From JALONH01 sp046329235 (GTDB taxonomy: Bacteria > Bacteroidota > Bacteroidia > Cytophagales > Cytophagaceae), in NCBI GenBank assembly GCA_046329235.1, contig JAXLVA010000001.1, positions 2,108,001 to 2,172,000 of the forward strand: DNA of 64,000 bases, read 5' to 3'. Under the pieces are notes generated by a model. The model had not been told where the DNA came from. It saw nothing but the letters and a program-made list of their open reading frames with translations, and ran no database searches. Every line of letters begins with the position of its first letter. The first letter of the stretch is position 1. Shown here piece after piece: positions 17,483 through 26,550 of the stretch. The position numbers and the translations under genes were made by a program.

Positions 17483-18838
17483 ATGATCCCCCGTCGAATA
17501 TCCTGTAAAATAGCAATGGCTACTTTACTCGTATTGCTCATAAGCAATAGCACCCAAGCACAATTCAATAATTCAGATACTACAAATCAATTAACTATCA
17601 AAGCCCAAATAAGACCGAGAACAGAATTTAGAAATGGAGCTTTTAGACCTTTAGCTTATGGAGAACATCCAGCCTTATTAGTAAGTCAACGGAGTCGTAT
17701 CACTATCAACTATACGCATAAAAATATATTCTCAATGGAGTTTTCTCCACAAGTAGTCAGTATTTGGGGACAAGACCCAATGATTCAAGGAACAACTACC
17801 GGTAACGGGCTGGCTTTATTTGAAGCATGGGTAAAGTTACGTACCGGCAATTATTCTTTACTTCAAGTTGGTCGACAGACGATTGGATTTGACGATGAAC
17901 GGGTTATGGGAGCTTTTGATTGGGCACAAGGCGCGCGAGCGCACGATGCTATTTCTTACAAACGAAAAAAAAACAATTTAGAGGCACAAGTACATGCTGT
18001 ATATAATCAAAACTACAAAACAGTATATGGAAACAATCTCAACAATCCAACTGGGACTTTATTTAACCCCAAAGATGCAAGTCCTTACAAATGGATGCAA
18101 AATTTATGGATAAAGTACACTATAAAAAAACAAAACAATATTAGTCTTTTCGTCAACAACTTGGGGTTTCAAAATGCTAAAAACAATGCAGACGATAGCG
18201 CTAAAACCTACTTTACCCAAACCTTTGGTGGTAATTATTTCCACACAGGATCAAAATGGAATTATAATGTTTCAGTCTATTATCAAACAGGAAAAAATCA
18301 ATCAGGATTAACAACGAATGCATATCTCATCGCCACCAATATTGAAAAGATTATTAACAAACAATGGCGAGCAGCTTTAGGTGGAGATTTTCTTAGTGGG
18401 AATAATGCCAATGGTCAAACTTCTCAAAAAAATCATGCATTCATGCCCTACTTCGGCACTAACCATAAATTCTATGGCAGCATGGATTACTATTACACCA
18501 CAAGCGGACACAAAAACACCGGGTTAAACGATTTCTATGTAAGAGCAAGTTATCTGTTAGAAAATAAACTTAAAGCAACGTTAACGGCGCATCAATTTTT
18601 ATCACCAGTTGTTTTAAAAAATCAACTTACCAGATATTCTCAAAATTTGGGTCAAGAAATTGACCTCGAATTAAATTACATTCTACATAATCACATCAGT
18701 ATCACAGGTGGTTATTCCATCTATCATGTTACTGCTTCTACACGTTTTCTAAAAGATATAACATCTTCCAACCCTTTTCAACATTGGGCTTGGTGTCAAC
18801 TAAATGTCAATGCTGAAATTCTAAAAATGAAATTATAA
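17483..18838 (+). CDS. Alginate-export-family outer membrane porin
   Basis: A 451-residue outer-membrane beta-barrel protein. It has a signal peptide ending at STQAQ, the segment LTIKAQIRPRTEFRNGAF and LLQVGRQTIGFDDERVMGAFDW typical of the alginate_exp (AlgE-like) domain, and many alternating strands through the C-terminal half. It starts the nirK operon, 33 bases before nirK. Porins of this family often accompany denitrification genes in Bacteroidota, which suggests a channel for nitrite or another small solute rather than alginate. That substrate is inference from context. Confidence 0.85.
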   Translation: MIPRRISCKIAMATLLVLLISNSTQAQFNNSDTTNQLTIKAQIRPRTEFRNGAFRPLAYGEHPALLVSQRSRITINYTHKNIFSMEFSPQVVSIWGQDPMIQGTTTGNGLALFEAWVKLRTGNYSLLQVGRQTIGFDDERVMGAFDWAQGARAHDAISYKRKKNNLEAQVHAVYNQNYKTVYGNNLNNPTGTLFNPKDASPYKWMQNLWIKYTIKKQNNISLFVNNLGFQNAKNNADDSAKTYFTQTFGGNYFHTGSKWNYNVSVYYQTGKNQSGLTTNAYLIATNIEKIINKQWRAALGGDFLSGNNANGQTSQKNHAFMPYFGTNHKFYGSMDYYYTTSGHKNTGLNDFYVRASYLLENKLKATLTAHQFLSPVVLKNQLTRYSQNLGQEIDLELNYILHNHISITGGYSIYHVTASTRFLKDITSSNPFQHWAWCQLNVNAEILKMKL

Positions 18839-18871
18839 AACAATATAAAACCAAAATAAATTTTATCACTT

Positions 18872-19912
18872 ATGAAAAAGAAAATTTCAATATTATCTCT
18901 ATTGGGATTGCTAGCGATAGGAGCTTGCACCAAGAACAAGGAAGAAACTACAACATCCAACAATCAACCTTCTGTTGAAATAGGTGAAGCGAAAGGCCAA
19001 CCTGAAGAAGCAGAAATTACAGCGGCACCAAATGTGCCGGCACCTATTGGAACTAGAGGTCCTAAAAAATTAATTGTTTCACTTTTAACAACAGAGATCG
19101 AACGTGAAATTGCCGATGGCAAAAAATATTTATTTTGGACATTTAACAACATTGTACCAGGAAGTTTCATTCGTGTACGTGAGGGTGATGAAATTGAACT
19201 TCGTCTAGAAAACGATGCTAACAGTGTACTTCCTCACAATATTGACTTACACGCTGTAAATGGACCCGGTGGTGGTGCGGGAGCTACTACAGCTGTTCCA
19301 GGGAAATCAGCTACATTCACCTTTAAAGCTATGAATCCTGGTTTATATGTATACCACTGTGCTGCCCCTCCAGTACCCATGCACATAGGAAATGGTATGT
19401 ATGGTCTTATTTTAGTTGAACCAGCTGGCGGGTTAAAACCTGTGGACAAAGAGTTTTACATCATGCAAGGCGAATTTTATACTAAAGTTGGAAACAATGG
19501 AACATTAGATTTTGACAATGATAAAGCTGTTAACGAAAATCCTGACTATGTATTATTTAACGGAAAGAAAGGATCCTTATTAGGAGACAACGTAATTGAA
19601 GCAAAAGTAGGTGAAACCATACGCTTATTTGTTGGAAATGGTGGACCAAATCTTATTTCTTCCTTTCATGTGATTGGTGAAATCTTTGACAATGTATATT
19701 TAGAAGGAGGTAGTACAGTTACACATAATGTACAAACAACCATTATTCCTGCCGGTGGTTCAGCAATCGTAGAGTTCAAAGTAGATGTTCCAGGAGAATA
19801 CATCCTTGTTGATCACTCGCTTTCTAGAGCGTTCAACAAAGGAGCTATAGGTAAATTAAAAGTGACTGGTGATGAAAATCCAAAAATTTTCAAAAAAGGT
19901 GGTTTTGAATAA
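18872..19912 (+). CDS. nirK: Copper-containing nitrite reductase (NO-forming), lipoprotein
   Basis: NirK reduces nitrite to nitric oxide using a type 1 and a type 2 copper. The 346-residue protein has two cupredoxin domains and all expected ligands. Type 1 copper: His122, Cys163, His171 and Met176 (YHCAAPPVPMHIGNGM). Type 2 copper: His127, His162 and His315 (VDHSLSRAF). The catalytic Asp125 and His266 are present. The N-terminus is a lipoprotein signal (AIGAC, Cys19) followed by a low-complexity linker, so the enzyme should be membrane-anchored in the periplasm rather than soluble. It is followed directly by nirV and a copper chaperone. The assignment is firm. Confidence 0.97.
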   Translation: MKKKISILSLLGLLAIGACTKNKEETTTSNNQPSVEIGEAKGQPEEAEITAAPNVPAPIGTRGPKKLIVSLLTTEIEREIADGKKYLFWTFNNIVPGSFIRVREGDEIELRLENDANSVLPHNIDLHAVNGPGGGAGATTAVPGKSATFTFKAMNPGLYVYHCAAPPVPMHIGNGMYGLILVEPAGGLKPVDKEFYIMQGEFYTKVGNNGTLDFDNDKAVNENPDYVLFNGKKGSLLGDNVIEAKVGETIRLFVGNGGPNLISSFHVIGEIFDNVYLEGGSTVTHNVQTTIIPAGGSAIVEFKVDVPGEYILVDHSLSRAFNKGAIGKLKVTGDENPKIFKKGGFE

Positions 19913-19924
19913 TTGAATTCAATT

Positions 19925-20752
19925 GTGAAAAAAGTTGCTCATATTATAGTTTGTTTACTATTTATTTGGAATACCTCCTGCCATCAGCAGGAGGATACTC
20001 CAAATGGATATCCCAATACAGTTGCATTCACCCAACTCCAATCCAATACCAAGATGGTTTTGATACCCGGTGGACGGTATAAACCCTTCTTCGCTACTGA
20101 CACAGCCTTGGTACAAGTAAAACCATTTTTGATCGATGAACGACCAGTAACCAACGAAGAGTTCTTATTATTTGTAAAAGCAAACCCTCATTGGCAACGT
20201 TCAAATATAAAACGAATACATGCAGACACCTCCTATTTATATAGTTGGATTTCTGATACGATACTGCCTAAAGATGCAATGCCAGATGCTCCCATTACTC
20301 AAATTTCTTGGTTCGCAGCTAAAGCATACGCAACCTCTGTTGGGAAACGATTACCAATGTTGGATGAATGGGAATTTGTAGCCATGGCAGACGAAGACTC
20401 TCCCAATGCAAGAGAGAAAAAATCATATTCTGACCGAATTGTGAATCTTTATCTAGTAAATAACAAACAATTTAACTCTGTAAAACAATCTCCTCCTAAT
20501 TATTGGGGGGTATACAATTTATTTGATTTAGTATGGGAATGGACAGACGACTTCAATTCAATACTAGTAACAGGGGATTCTCGCTCTGGGAAATATAGTG
20601 ACAACAACCTGTTTTGTGCTGGTAGTGCCACTAGTTCCAGTGATGTATTAAATTATGCAGCATTCATGCGATTTAGTATGAATGCAGGACTAAAAGCACA
20701 TTATACGGTAAACAATCTTGGTTTTCGATGTGCTAAAGACCTAGACAATTAA
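19925..20752 (+). CDS. nirV: NirV-like formylglycine-generating-enzyme-family lipoprotein
   Basis: NirV proteins lie next to nirK in many denitrifiers and belong to the FGE-sulfatase (SUMF1) fold; their exact role in nitrite reduction is unknown. The 275-residue product has a lipoprotein-like signal ending at TSC, then MVLIPGGRYKPFF, PVTNEEFLLFVKANP, ITQISWFAAKAYATSVGKRLP, EWEFVAMA, VWEWTDDF and the terminal NNLGFRCAKD, all typical of the family. The frame also opens at TTG 19913 directly after the nirK stop, but GTG 19925 gives the better signal peptide (MKKVAHIIVCLLF), so I prefer it. Copper-site maturation is a possible role, by context only. Confidence 0.88.
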   Translation: MKKVAHIIVCLLFIWNTSCHQQEDTPNGYPNTVAFTQLQSNTKMVLIPGGRYKPFFATDTALVQVKPFLIDERPVTNEEFLLFVKANPHWQRSNIKRIHADTSYLYSWISDTILPKDAMPDAPITQISWFAAKAYATSVGKRLPMLDEWEFVAMADEDSPNAREKKSYSDRIVNLYLVNNKQFNSVKQSPPNYWGVYNLFDLVWEWTDDFNSILVTGDSRSGKYSDNNLFCAGSATSSSDVLNYAAFMRFSMNAGLKAHYTVNNLGFRCAKDLDN

Positions 20753-20775
20753 CCATAAAACTAAACCGAGTTTAT

Positions 20776-21348
20776 ATGAAACCATTAATTATTATTTGGA
20801 TCTTTTGCCTAGGGCTTCTCTCTTGTAAAAAGAAAGAAGAAATGAAAAAATTACCTACCAATTCCATATTTCATCTAACCTCACAATGGCAAGATCAGCA
20901 TAATAAGACCTACCCATTAGAATCCTTACGAGGAAAAACATTAGTCGTAGTAATGATTTATACTACCTGTCAGGCTGCATGCCCAATTTTAATCAGTGAC
21001 ATGAAAAAAATTGAACAAAAAATAAATCCTAGCTATCTCGACCATACATCTTTCATTTTAGTTAGTATCGATCCAGAAACTGATACTCCTGAACATCTGG
21101 CTCATTTTGCAGACTTAAACAAGATGACTGCATCACACTGGGTATTTTTACGTAGCAACGAAGAGTCTACTCAAGAATTTGCAAACGTGTTGGCTATGAA
21201 ATACAAAAAAATATCTCCTATAGATTTTTCTCACTCAAACATAATTAGTGTTTTCAACCCAGAAGGAGAAATGATTATGCAAGAAGAAGGAACAAGAATA
21301 AATACAGATAAAATAGCTGAAACGGTAAATACATTAGCTAAAGATTAA
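20776..21348 (+). CDS. SCO1/SenC-family copper chaperone lipoprotein
   Basis: A 190-residue thioredoxin-fold protein with a lipoprotein signal (LLSC, Cys17). The SCO copper site is present as TTCQAACP (Cys65, Cys69) with the distal histidine near residue 157 in DFSHSN. SCO proteins deliver copper or act as thiol reductases for cupro-enzymes at the membrane. Placed between nirV and norC, it most likely supplies NirK with copper. It ends the first half of the cluster; 154 bases follow before norC, holding a separate promoter region. Confidence 0.92.
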   Translation: MKPLIIIWIFCLGLLSCKKKEEMKKLPTNSIFHLTSQWQDQHNKTYPLESLRGKTLVVVMIYTTCQAACPILISDMKKIEQKINPSYLDHTSFILVSIDPETDTPEHLAHFADLNKMTASHWVFLRSNEESTQEFANVLAMKYKKISPIDFSHSNIISVFNPEGEMIMQEEGTRINTDKIAETVNTLAKD

Positions 21349-21384
21349 ATCATTACAGAATTTATATAATTTAATTTAACAAAC

Positions 21385-21398
21385 ATGACAAAAGTCAT
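21385..21398. promoter_or_regulatory. CRP/FNR-like palindrome upstream of norC
   Basis: ATGAC-AAAA-GTCAT, a perfect 5-4-5 inverted repeat and close relative of the site at 17397. Its centre is about 43 bases upstream of the start expected from the -7 box at 21421, the usual place for a class II activator site of the CRP/FNR family. Confidence 0.68.
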
Positions 21399-21420
21399 AC
21401 TATCAAATTAAATCATTGAC

Positions 21421-21428
21421 TACTTTCG
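21421..21428 (+). promoter_or_regulatory. Candidate -7 box of the nor operon
   Basis: TACTTTCG matches TAnnTTTG except for one base. No good TTTG lies 19 bases upstream, as expected for a promoter that needs an activator. Transcription would start near 21434. Confidence 0.5.
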
Positions 21429-21440
21429 AATATAATTAAA

Positions 21441-21454
21441 GGACATTTTTATCC
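21441..21454 (+). promoter_or_regulatory. Conserved leader motif GGACaTTTTTaTCC
   Basis: GGACATTTTTATCC, with outer bases forming AAAGGA and TCCTTT arms. It is shared with the nirK operon leader (17424) at nearly the same distance from the start codon. It lies just downstream of the predicted transcription start and could be an RNA or DNA element. Confidence 0.4.
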
Positions 21455-21502
21455 TTTTTTATAAGTAAATTAACAATTTAAGAACTAAACATTAATCAAA
21501 TT

Positions 21503-21937
21503 ATGCTATCAAAATCACAAGCAAGAACATTTTTCTTAGGTGGTACGGTGGTGACCTTTTTAGTTTTCATAGGACTTACCGTCTATTCATTCAATCCACA
21601 GAATGACCAAAGCAATAGTCAATTAATTGATAAAGATGTTATTCGCGGAAAAGAATTATGGGAGTCCAATAATTGTATGGGGTGTCATACCATTTTGGGA
21701 GAAGGAGGCTACTACGCTCCTGAATTAACCAAAGTTATAGAAAGACGAGGTGCCGGATATGTAAAAGCCGTTTTACAATCCCCCGTTCCTTGGGGACCTA
21801 ACGGTCGCAAAATGGTCAAGTATGCCATGAATGATGAAGACACTAAAGCCATGATTGCCTATCTAAAATGGATAGGAGAAATCAATCTTAATGGTTTTGA
21901 CCGAGTGGTATCTCCCCTTTCAAAAGAAAATAAATAA
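21503..21937 (+). CDS. norC: Nitric oxide reductase subunit C (cytochrome c)
   Basis: NorC is the membrane-anchored c-type cytochrome that passes electrons to NorB. The 144-residue product has one N-terminal membrane helix (about residues 10-30), the haem-c site CMGCH (Cys58, Cys61, His62) and a C-terminal region with candidate axial methionines (RKMVKYAMNDEDTKAM). Length and layout are those of short NorC proteins of the cNOR type. It is the first gene of the nor operon, 29 bases before norB. Confidence 0.95.
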   Translation: MLSKSQARTFFLGGTVVTFLVFIGLTVYSFNPQNDQSNSQLIDKDVIRGKELWESNNCMGCHTILGEGGYYAPELTKVIERRGAGYVKAVLQSPVPWGPNGRKMVKYAMNDEDTKAMIAYLKWIGEINLNGFDRVVSPLSKENK

Positions 21938-21966
21938 ATCTCCATAACATCTCAAATAAAAGAACG

Positions 21967-23316
21967 ATGAAATATCAATCTCAAAAAGTAGCCTACTGGT
22001 TTTTTGGATTATGTATGCTATTATTTTCCCTACAAATAGTGTATGGATTTATTATGGGCTTTGCACGAATAGGCATGGATGGACTGCACGATATTATACC
22101 ATTTAATACAGCAAGAGCCGTACACACCAATCTACTTGTAGTGTGGTTACTTACCGGATTTATGGGAGCAGCCTACTATATTATACCTGAAGAAGCACAA
22201 CGTGAATTAGTAAGTGTAAAATTAGCCTTTGTTCAACTCATTTCATTGGCAGTAGTAGGAGTTATTGCTATTGCAGGCTATCACTTTAATTATTGGGAAG
22301 GTAGAAAGTTTTTAGAAATTCCACGTGAATTAGACTATCTCGTTGTTATCAATGTGTTACTGTTTCTGGGTATCATATTAGCCACGCTCTATACAGGAAA
22401 AAGAAGAACTACTACTGCCCTAATCCTTACTATGGGACTTGTATTTGCGGCGCTATTATATCTTCCCGGAATGATTTGGTTTGATAGTCAAGTTACAGAT
22501 TCCTTTTTCCGTTGGTGGGTAGTGCATCTATGGGTAGAAGGGGTATGGGAATTAATTATGGGAGGTATACTTTCCTACCTATTAATTAAGCTAACAGGAG
22601 TAGATCGAGAAGTAATTGAAAAATGGTTATACGTAATTGTAGGACTTACATTTCTTTCTGGTCTTTTAGGAACAGGGCATCATTACTATTACATAGGTGT
22701 GAATAAAATCTGGTTAGTTGTTGGCGGTATATTCTCCGCTCTTGAACCACTTGCGTTTCTCGCCATGGCATTATTTGCTGTAAACATGTATCGTAAAGGT
22801 GAAAAGTCACATCCAAATAAATTAGCGTTGTTTTGGACCATAGGAGCTTCTATTGTTTCGTTTATTGGTGCCGGACTACTCGGATTTGCTCATACTCTAC
22901 CACAAACAAACATATATACACATGGAACTCTAGTTACTGCTATGCATGGACATTATGCTTTCTGGGGAGCATACGCTATGATTGTATTAGCTATCATCAG
23001 TTATGCATTACCTAATTTAACAGGAAGAAAACGTTATGATAATACTCGTGGACATATGGCCTTCTGGATATCTAATATTGGCATGCTTGGTATGACAGTA
23101 GCATTCGGAGTAGCAGGTGTAGCCCAAGTATATCTTGAACGTAAGATGAAAATGGATTTTATGGTTGTTCAAAATGAAATAAGTATTCACTTTATCGTTT
23201 TGTTATTATGTGCAACATTATTTACAATCGGCATTATCATGTACATTCTAGAATTTATTAGTTATGGAAGACCTACCAATGAGGCTCTAATATCTGATTC
23301 CTCTAAAGAAGTTTAA
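21967..23316 (+). CDS. norB: Nitric oxide reductase large subunit (cytochrome b)
   Basis: NorB is the catalytic subunit that couples two NO molecules to N2O. It has 449 residues and about 12 membrane helices. The low-spin haem ligand His53 (AVHTNLLVVW), the active-site HLWVEGVWEL segment with the catalytic glutamate (about residue 190), the pair TGHHYYYIG and the late MHGHYAFWGAY are all present. Together with NorC this is a cNOR-type enzyme rather than a quinol-fed qNOR, which would be a longer single chain. A hairpin of 10-bp arms follows before norQ. Confidence 0.97.
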   Translation: MKYQSQKVAYWFFGLCMLLFSLQIVYGFIMGFARIGMDGLHDIIPFNTARAVHTNLLVVWLLTGFMGAAYYIIPEEAQRELVSVKLAFVQLISLAVVGVIAIAGYHFNYWEGRKFLEIPRELDYLVVINVLLFLGIILATLYTGKRRTTTALILTMGLVFAALLYLPGMIWFDSQVTDSFFRWWVVHLWVEGVWELIMGGILSYLLIKLTGVDREVIEKWLYVIVGLTFLSGLLGTGHHYYYIGVNKIWLVVGGIFSALEPLAFLAMALFAVNMYRKGEKSHPNKLALFWTIGASIVSFIGAGLLGFAHTLPQTNIYTHGTLVTAMHGHYAFWGAYAMIVLAIISYALPNLTGRKRYDNTRGHMAFWISNIGMLGMTVAFGVAGVAQVYLERKMKMDFMVVQNEISIHFIVLLLCATLFTIGIIMYILEFISYGRPTNEALISDSSKEV

Positions 23317-23337
23317 TAAATAAAAATATATAAATAC

Positions 23338-23387
23338 GCCACGAGTCCCTTACGCAAATACATTTTTCAATCAGCAAGACTCGTGGC
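23338..23387 (+). promoter_or_regulatory. Intercistronic hairpin between norB and norQ
   Basis: GCCACGAGTC (23338-23347) and GACTCGTGGC (23378-23387) pair perfectly around a 30-base loop, followed by only three T residues. It may be an attenuator or an mRNA-stabilising end that makes more of the structural subunits NorC/NorB than of the maturation proteins NorQ/NorD. It is not a strong terminator by its T tract. Confidence 0.6.
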
Positions 23388-23401
23388 TTTAAAGTCATGA
23401 T

Positions 23402-24193
23402 ATGAATACTATCAGTAACAATCAAGGTGTATTCTATAAGGTAGTAGGGCCAGAAACGGATGTATTTCATCAAGCTTGTCAACTACAACTCCCAGTATTG
23501 CTTAAAGGCCCCACCGGTTGTGGAAAATCGCGATTAGTAGAATTTATTTCTGAAAGACTAGAAAGACAACTAATCACCGTTAGTTGCCATGAGGAAACTT
23601 CAGCAACAGATTTAATTGGTCGATTTATTATTAAGGGAGCCGAAACTATTTGGATCGATGGACCACTTTCTATAGCAGTAAAAAATGGATACATACTATA
23701 CCTGGATGAGGTAGCAGAAGCTCGTCCCGATGTTATTGTGGCAATTCACTCTCTAACTGATCATCGTCGTACGCTGTTTATTGACAAACTTGGTGAGACA
23801 ATTAAAGCACATCCCAATTTCTTGTTAGTAGCGTCCTTCAACCCTGGCTACCAAAAAGGATACAAAGAACTAAAACCTTCTACTAGACAACGATTTGTAG
23901 CTTTATCTTTAAACTACCCCAAGCCTGACATCGAAACGGAGATTATCATAGAAGAAGCGGGTATTGAGAAAGAAATTGCAAAAAAACTAGTATCAATAGG
24001 AAATAAAATCAGGTCTCTAACAGAAATGGGGTTAACAGAAACTGTTTCAACCCGATTACTGATTAATGCAGCAAAACTAATAAAAGAAGGCCTACCTAAA
24101 CGGCTATCAGTACATGTAGCTGTAGTAGAACCGTTGTCAGATGAACTGGATACAACACAAGCCTTAAAAGACCTTTGTGATCTAATGATATAA
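23402..24193 (+). CDS. norQ: AAA+ ATPase of the CbbQ/NorQ family
   Basis: A 263-residue MoxR-type AAA+ ATPase. It has Walker A GPTGCGKS at residues 36-43, Walker B ILYLDEVAEA near 100-108, sensor region ASFNPGYQKGYKELKPSTRQRF and an arginine-rich C-terminal lid. NorQ works with the VWA protein NorD to insert non-haem iron into NorB. It is followed after 10 bases by norD, which supports this pairing. Confidence 0.93.
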   Translation: MNTISNNQGVFYKVVGPETDVFHQACQLQLPVLLKGPTGCGKSRLVEFISERLERQLITVSCHEETSATDLIGRFIIKGAETIWIDGPLSIAVKNGYILYLDEVAEARPDVIVAIHSLTDHRRTLFIDKLGETIKAHPNFLLVASFNPGYQKGYKELKPSTRQRFVALSLNYPKPDIETEIIIEEAGIEKEIAKKLVSIGNKIRSLTEMGLTETVSTRLLINAAKLIKEGLPKRLSVHVAVVEPLSDELDTTQALKDLCDLMI

Positions 24194-24203
24194 TAAAAAA
24201 ACA

Positions 24204-25970
24204 ATGGGTATAGAACTAGATGAATTGTTATATACAACAGTTTTAAGGTATTTCAAAAAAAGAAAACTTAACAATACAGAACTATTAAAACGACAAGTTC
24301 TTTTATCTGAAATCCATTCTAGACTCATCATTTTATCAAGAGCACTAAGTGAAGTAGCAATAGAAATTTTCCCTGCTGAAAGAGAAGGAGGTTATAAGGA
24401 CAATAATTTTTTCCTCCCTTCTCAATTTTCAATATTCCATTCTAAAGAAGACAATCTAACTTTCTACATTTTCAGAATTGCATATCTTTCAATTCAAAGA
24501 CAACTCAATTTAAATTGGACAGAAACAGAAAATACCGAAGAACAATCACAACAAAAAGCTAAAGAAACAGCTCCAATTGTACTTGAAAGACTATTCAGCG
24601 AGTACCCTAATCTACAGCAATGGTATGAAAGAACCATACTACAATTGCCTATTCGAAACAAAAAGAACAATACCATAGACGATACTTGGCTCTTTGGTAA
24701 ATGGATGAAAAATTCTGATAATAATTTCAATAAACCATTAAAAAATATTAGTGATAAAGTACAACAAATACAAAATTCAATTGAAGCGCAAAAAATAGTA
24801 CAAGCGCATGCAGTAGAAGAAATCACGTCTCTAACAATTGATAAAAAACAACAGGAAGACTATGTACTAATGCATAGTTTTGAAAAAATAGAAACTGCCG
24901 AAGCATTTAACGGCAACTGGAGAGACTTTGATGGAGAAGACGAACTAGAAAATCATCAGGAAGCATTAGAAGAAATGAAAATGAACTTTACTGTGAGAGT
25001 AGATGATATGGTTCACTCTATTTACCAAGCTGATTTTATAGAAAATACATCAGTAGCCGAAAGCCATGAATTTGACAGTAAAGGATACTTCTTAAAGTAC
25101 AACGAGTGGAATTATAAAAATCGTTCATACTTGATCGATTTTTGCAAAGTATATCCTAAAACTCAAAATCTAACAAACAGCACCTATTACCACAATACTA
25201 TTGATAAACACAAAACAACACTCCATGGATTAAGAAAAACACTTTGTAACATTAATAACAAAATGTTACAAGAAAGAAAACAACTACAGGGAGAATCTTT
25301 TGATCTGGATGCAATCACTGATCGATATGCAGATTTATTTACAGGGGTATCACCTGATGAAAACATATATTTGTCAAAAAGAAAAAGAAGCAAAGATCTT
25401 GCAATACTAATATTACTAGACATTAGTCTTTCAAGTGATGGTTATGCTTCTGGAAATCGGGTTATTGATATTGAAAAAGAAGCATCAATATTATTTGGTG
25501 AAATACTAAATGAATTTAACATAGAATTTGCGATCGATGGTTTTTTTTCCAAAACTAGAAATCACACTACCTATCTTACCCTAAAAGATTTTCATGAAAA
25601 ATGGAATACTGCTCGAAATAAAATTGGCCCTACTGAACCAGGTGGATATACTCGTATAGGACCAGCTCTTAGACATGCAGGTGCTAGAATCAGTAATATT
25701 GATGCTAGAAACAAATGGGTCATTCTTCTTTCAGATGGCAAGCCTAATGATTATGACAAATATGAAGGTCAATACGGAATACGAGATACTAAAATGGCTT
25801 TGAGTGAACTGAATAAAAGTAAAATAAATACCTATGCACTTGCCATTGAATCACAAGCAAAATACTATTTACCACAAATGTTCGGGCAAAATCATTATCA
25901 AATATTAACCTCACCTCAGAATCTTATTCACTCTCTTGCCAAGCTTTTCACCAAAATAAAATACCATTAA
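24204..25970 (+). CDS. norD: VWA-domain nitric oxide reductase activation protein
   Basis: A 588-residue cytoplasmic protein whose C-terminal von Willebrand A domain (about residues 395-588) carries the metal-ion-dependent adhesion motif DISLSSDG and further conserved VILLSDGKPND. The N-terminal 390 residues are helical and charged, as in other NorD proteins. NorD and NorQ together form the maturation machine for NorCB. Its codon use is more AT-rich than in the flanking core genes, but the same is true of the whole nor operon. Confidence 0.92.
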   Translation: MGIELDELLYTTVLRYFKKRKLNNTELLKRQVLLSEIHSRLIILSRALSEVAIEIFPAEREGGYKDNNFFLPSQFSIFHSKEDNLTFYIFRIAYLSIQRQLNLNWTETENTEEQSQQKAKETAPIVLERLFSEYPNLQQWYERTILQLPIRNKKNNTIDDTWLFGKWMKNSDNNFNKPLKNISDKVQQIQNSIEAQKIVQAHAVEEITSLTIDKKQQEDYVLMHSFEKIETAEAFNGNWRDFDGEDELENHQEALEEMKMNFTVRVDDMVHSIYQADFIENTSVAESHEFDSKGYFLKYNEWNYKNRSYLIDFCKVYPKTQNLTNSTYYHNTIDKHKTTLHGLRKTLCNINNKMLQERKQLQGESFDLDAITDRYADLFTGVSPDENIYLSKRKRSKDLAILILLDISLSSDGYASGNRVIDIEKEASILFGEILNEFNIEFAIDGFFSKTRNHTTYLTLKDFHEKWNTARNKIGPTEPGGYTRIGPALRHAGARISNIDARNKWVILLSDGKPNDYDKYEGQYGIRDTKMALSELNKSKINTYALAIESQAKYYLPQMFGQNHYQILTSPQNLIHSLAKLFTKIKYH

Positions 25971-25975
25971 CAAAT

Positions 25976-26548
25976 ATGAAAGTAGACCACCAATCGATTT
26001 ACTACCCTCCTGGAGGTATTCTTATTTGGATTGTAATTTATTTGGAACTATTAACTTTTGGCATTGCAATTATCGCAATGGCTTATCAAGGAATGTTCAA
26101 CAGAGTAGAGTTTCATCAAAGTAGCGAATTATTAAACAAAACCATAGCCACAATAAACACCGTATTACTTTTGAGTAGTGGCTTTGGTGTAGCAAAAGGG
26201 GTAAGTTATTATAAATCCAACCTCACAATTAAAGCTTCCAGATATTTTAATTTCGCCATCCTTACCGGAATCGCTTTTCTAATACTTAAACTGATTGAAT
26301 ATTATGAAAAATTAGAAACCGGCCACAGTATGGGTGAAAATGATTTTTTTATGTTCTATTGGTTATTAACAGGATTCCATTGGATTCATGTATTTATAGG
26401 TGTTATCATCTTGATTTTCTTGAGAAATTCAATCATCCAACAAAAAGAAAAATCGTCATTTGAAGATATTGAAGCCGGTGCCACATTTTGGCACATGTGT
26501 GATTTGATTTGGCTATTACTTCTTCCAATTCTTTATTTACTCTTTTAA
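25976..26548 (+). CDS. norE: NorE-like / cytochrome oxidase subunit III-like membrane protein
   Basis: A 190-residue protein with about five membrane helices and the subunit-III-type patterns FYWLLTGFHWIHVFIG and WHMCDLIWLLLLPILYLL, including the glutamate and histidine positions that line helix III-IV in CoxC-like proteins. NorE has this fold and accompanies norCBQD in several denitrifiers; it is not catalytic and its role is unclear. It starts 5 bases after norD and is followed within 2 bases by a small CoxD-like gene. NorE is given on context plus fold. Confidence 0.8.
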   Translation: MKVDHQSIYYPPGGILIWIVIYLELLTFGIAIIAMAYQGMFNRVEFHQSSELLNKTIATINTVLLLSSGFGVAKGVSYYKSNLTIKASRYFNFAILTGIAFLILKLIEYYEKLETGHSMGENDFFMFYWLLTGFHWIHVFIGVIILIFLRNSIIQQKEKSSFEDIEAGATFWHMCDLIWLLLLPILYLLF

Positions 26549-26550
26549 TT

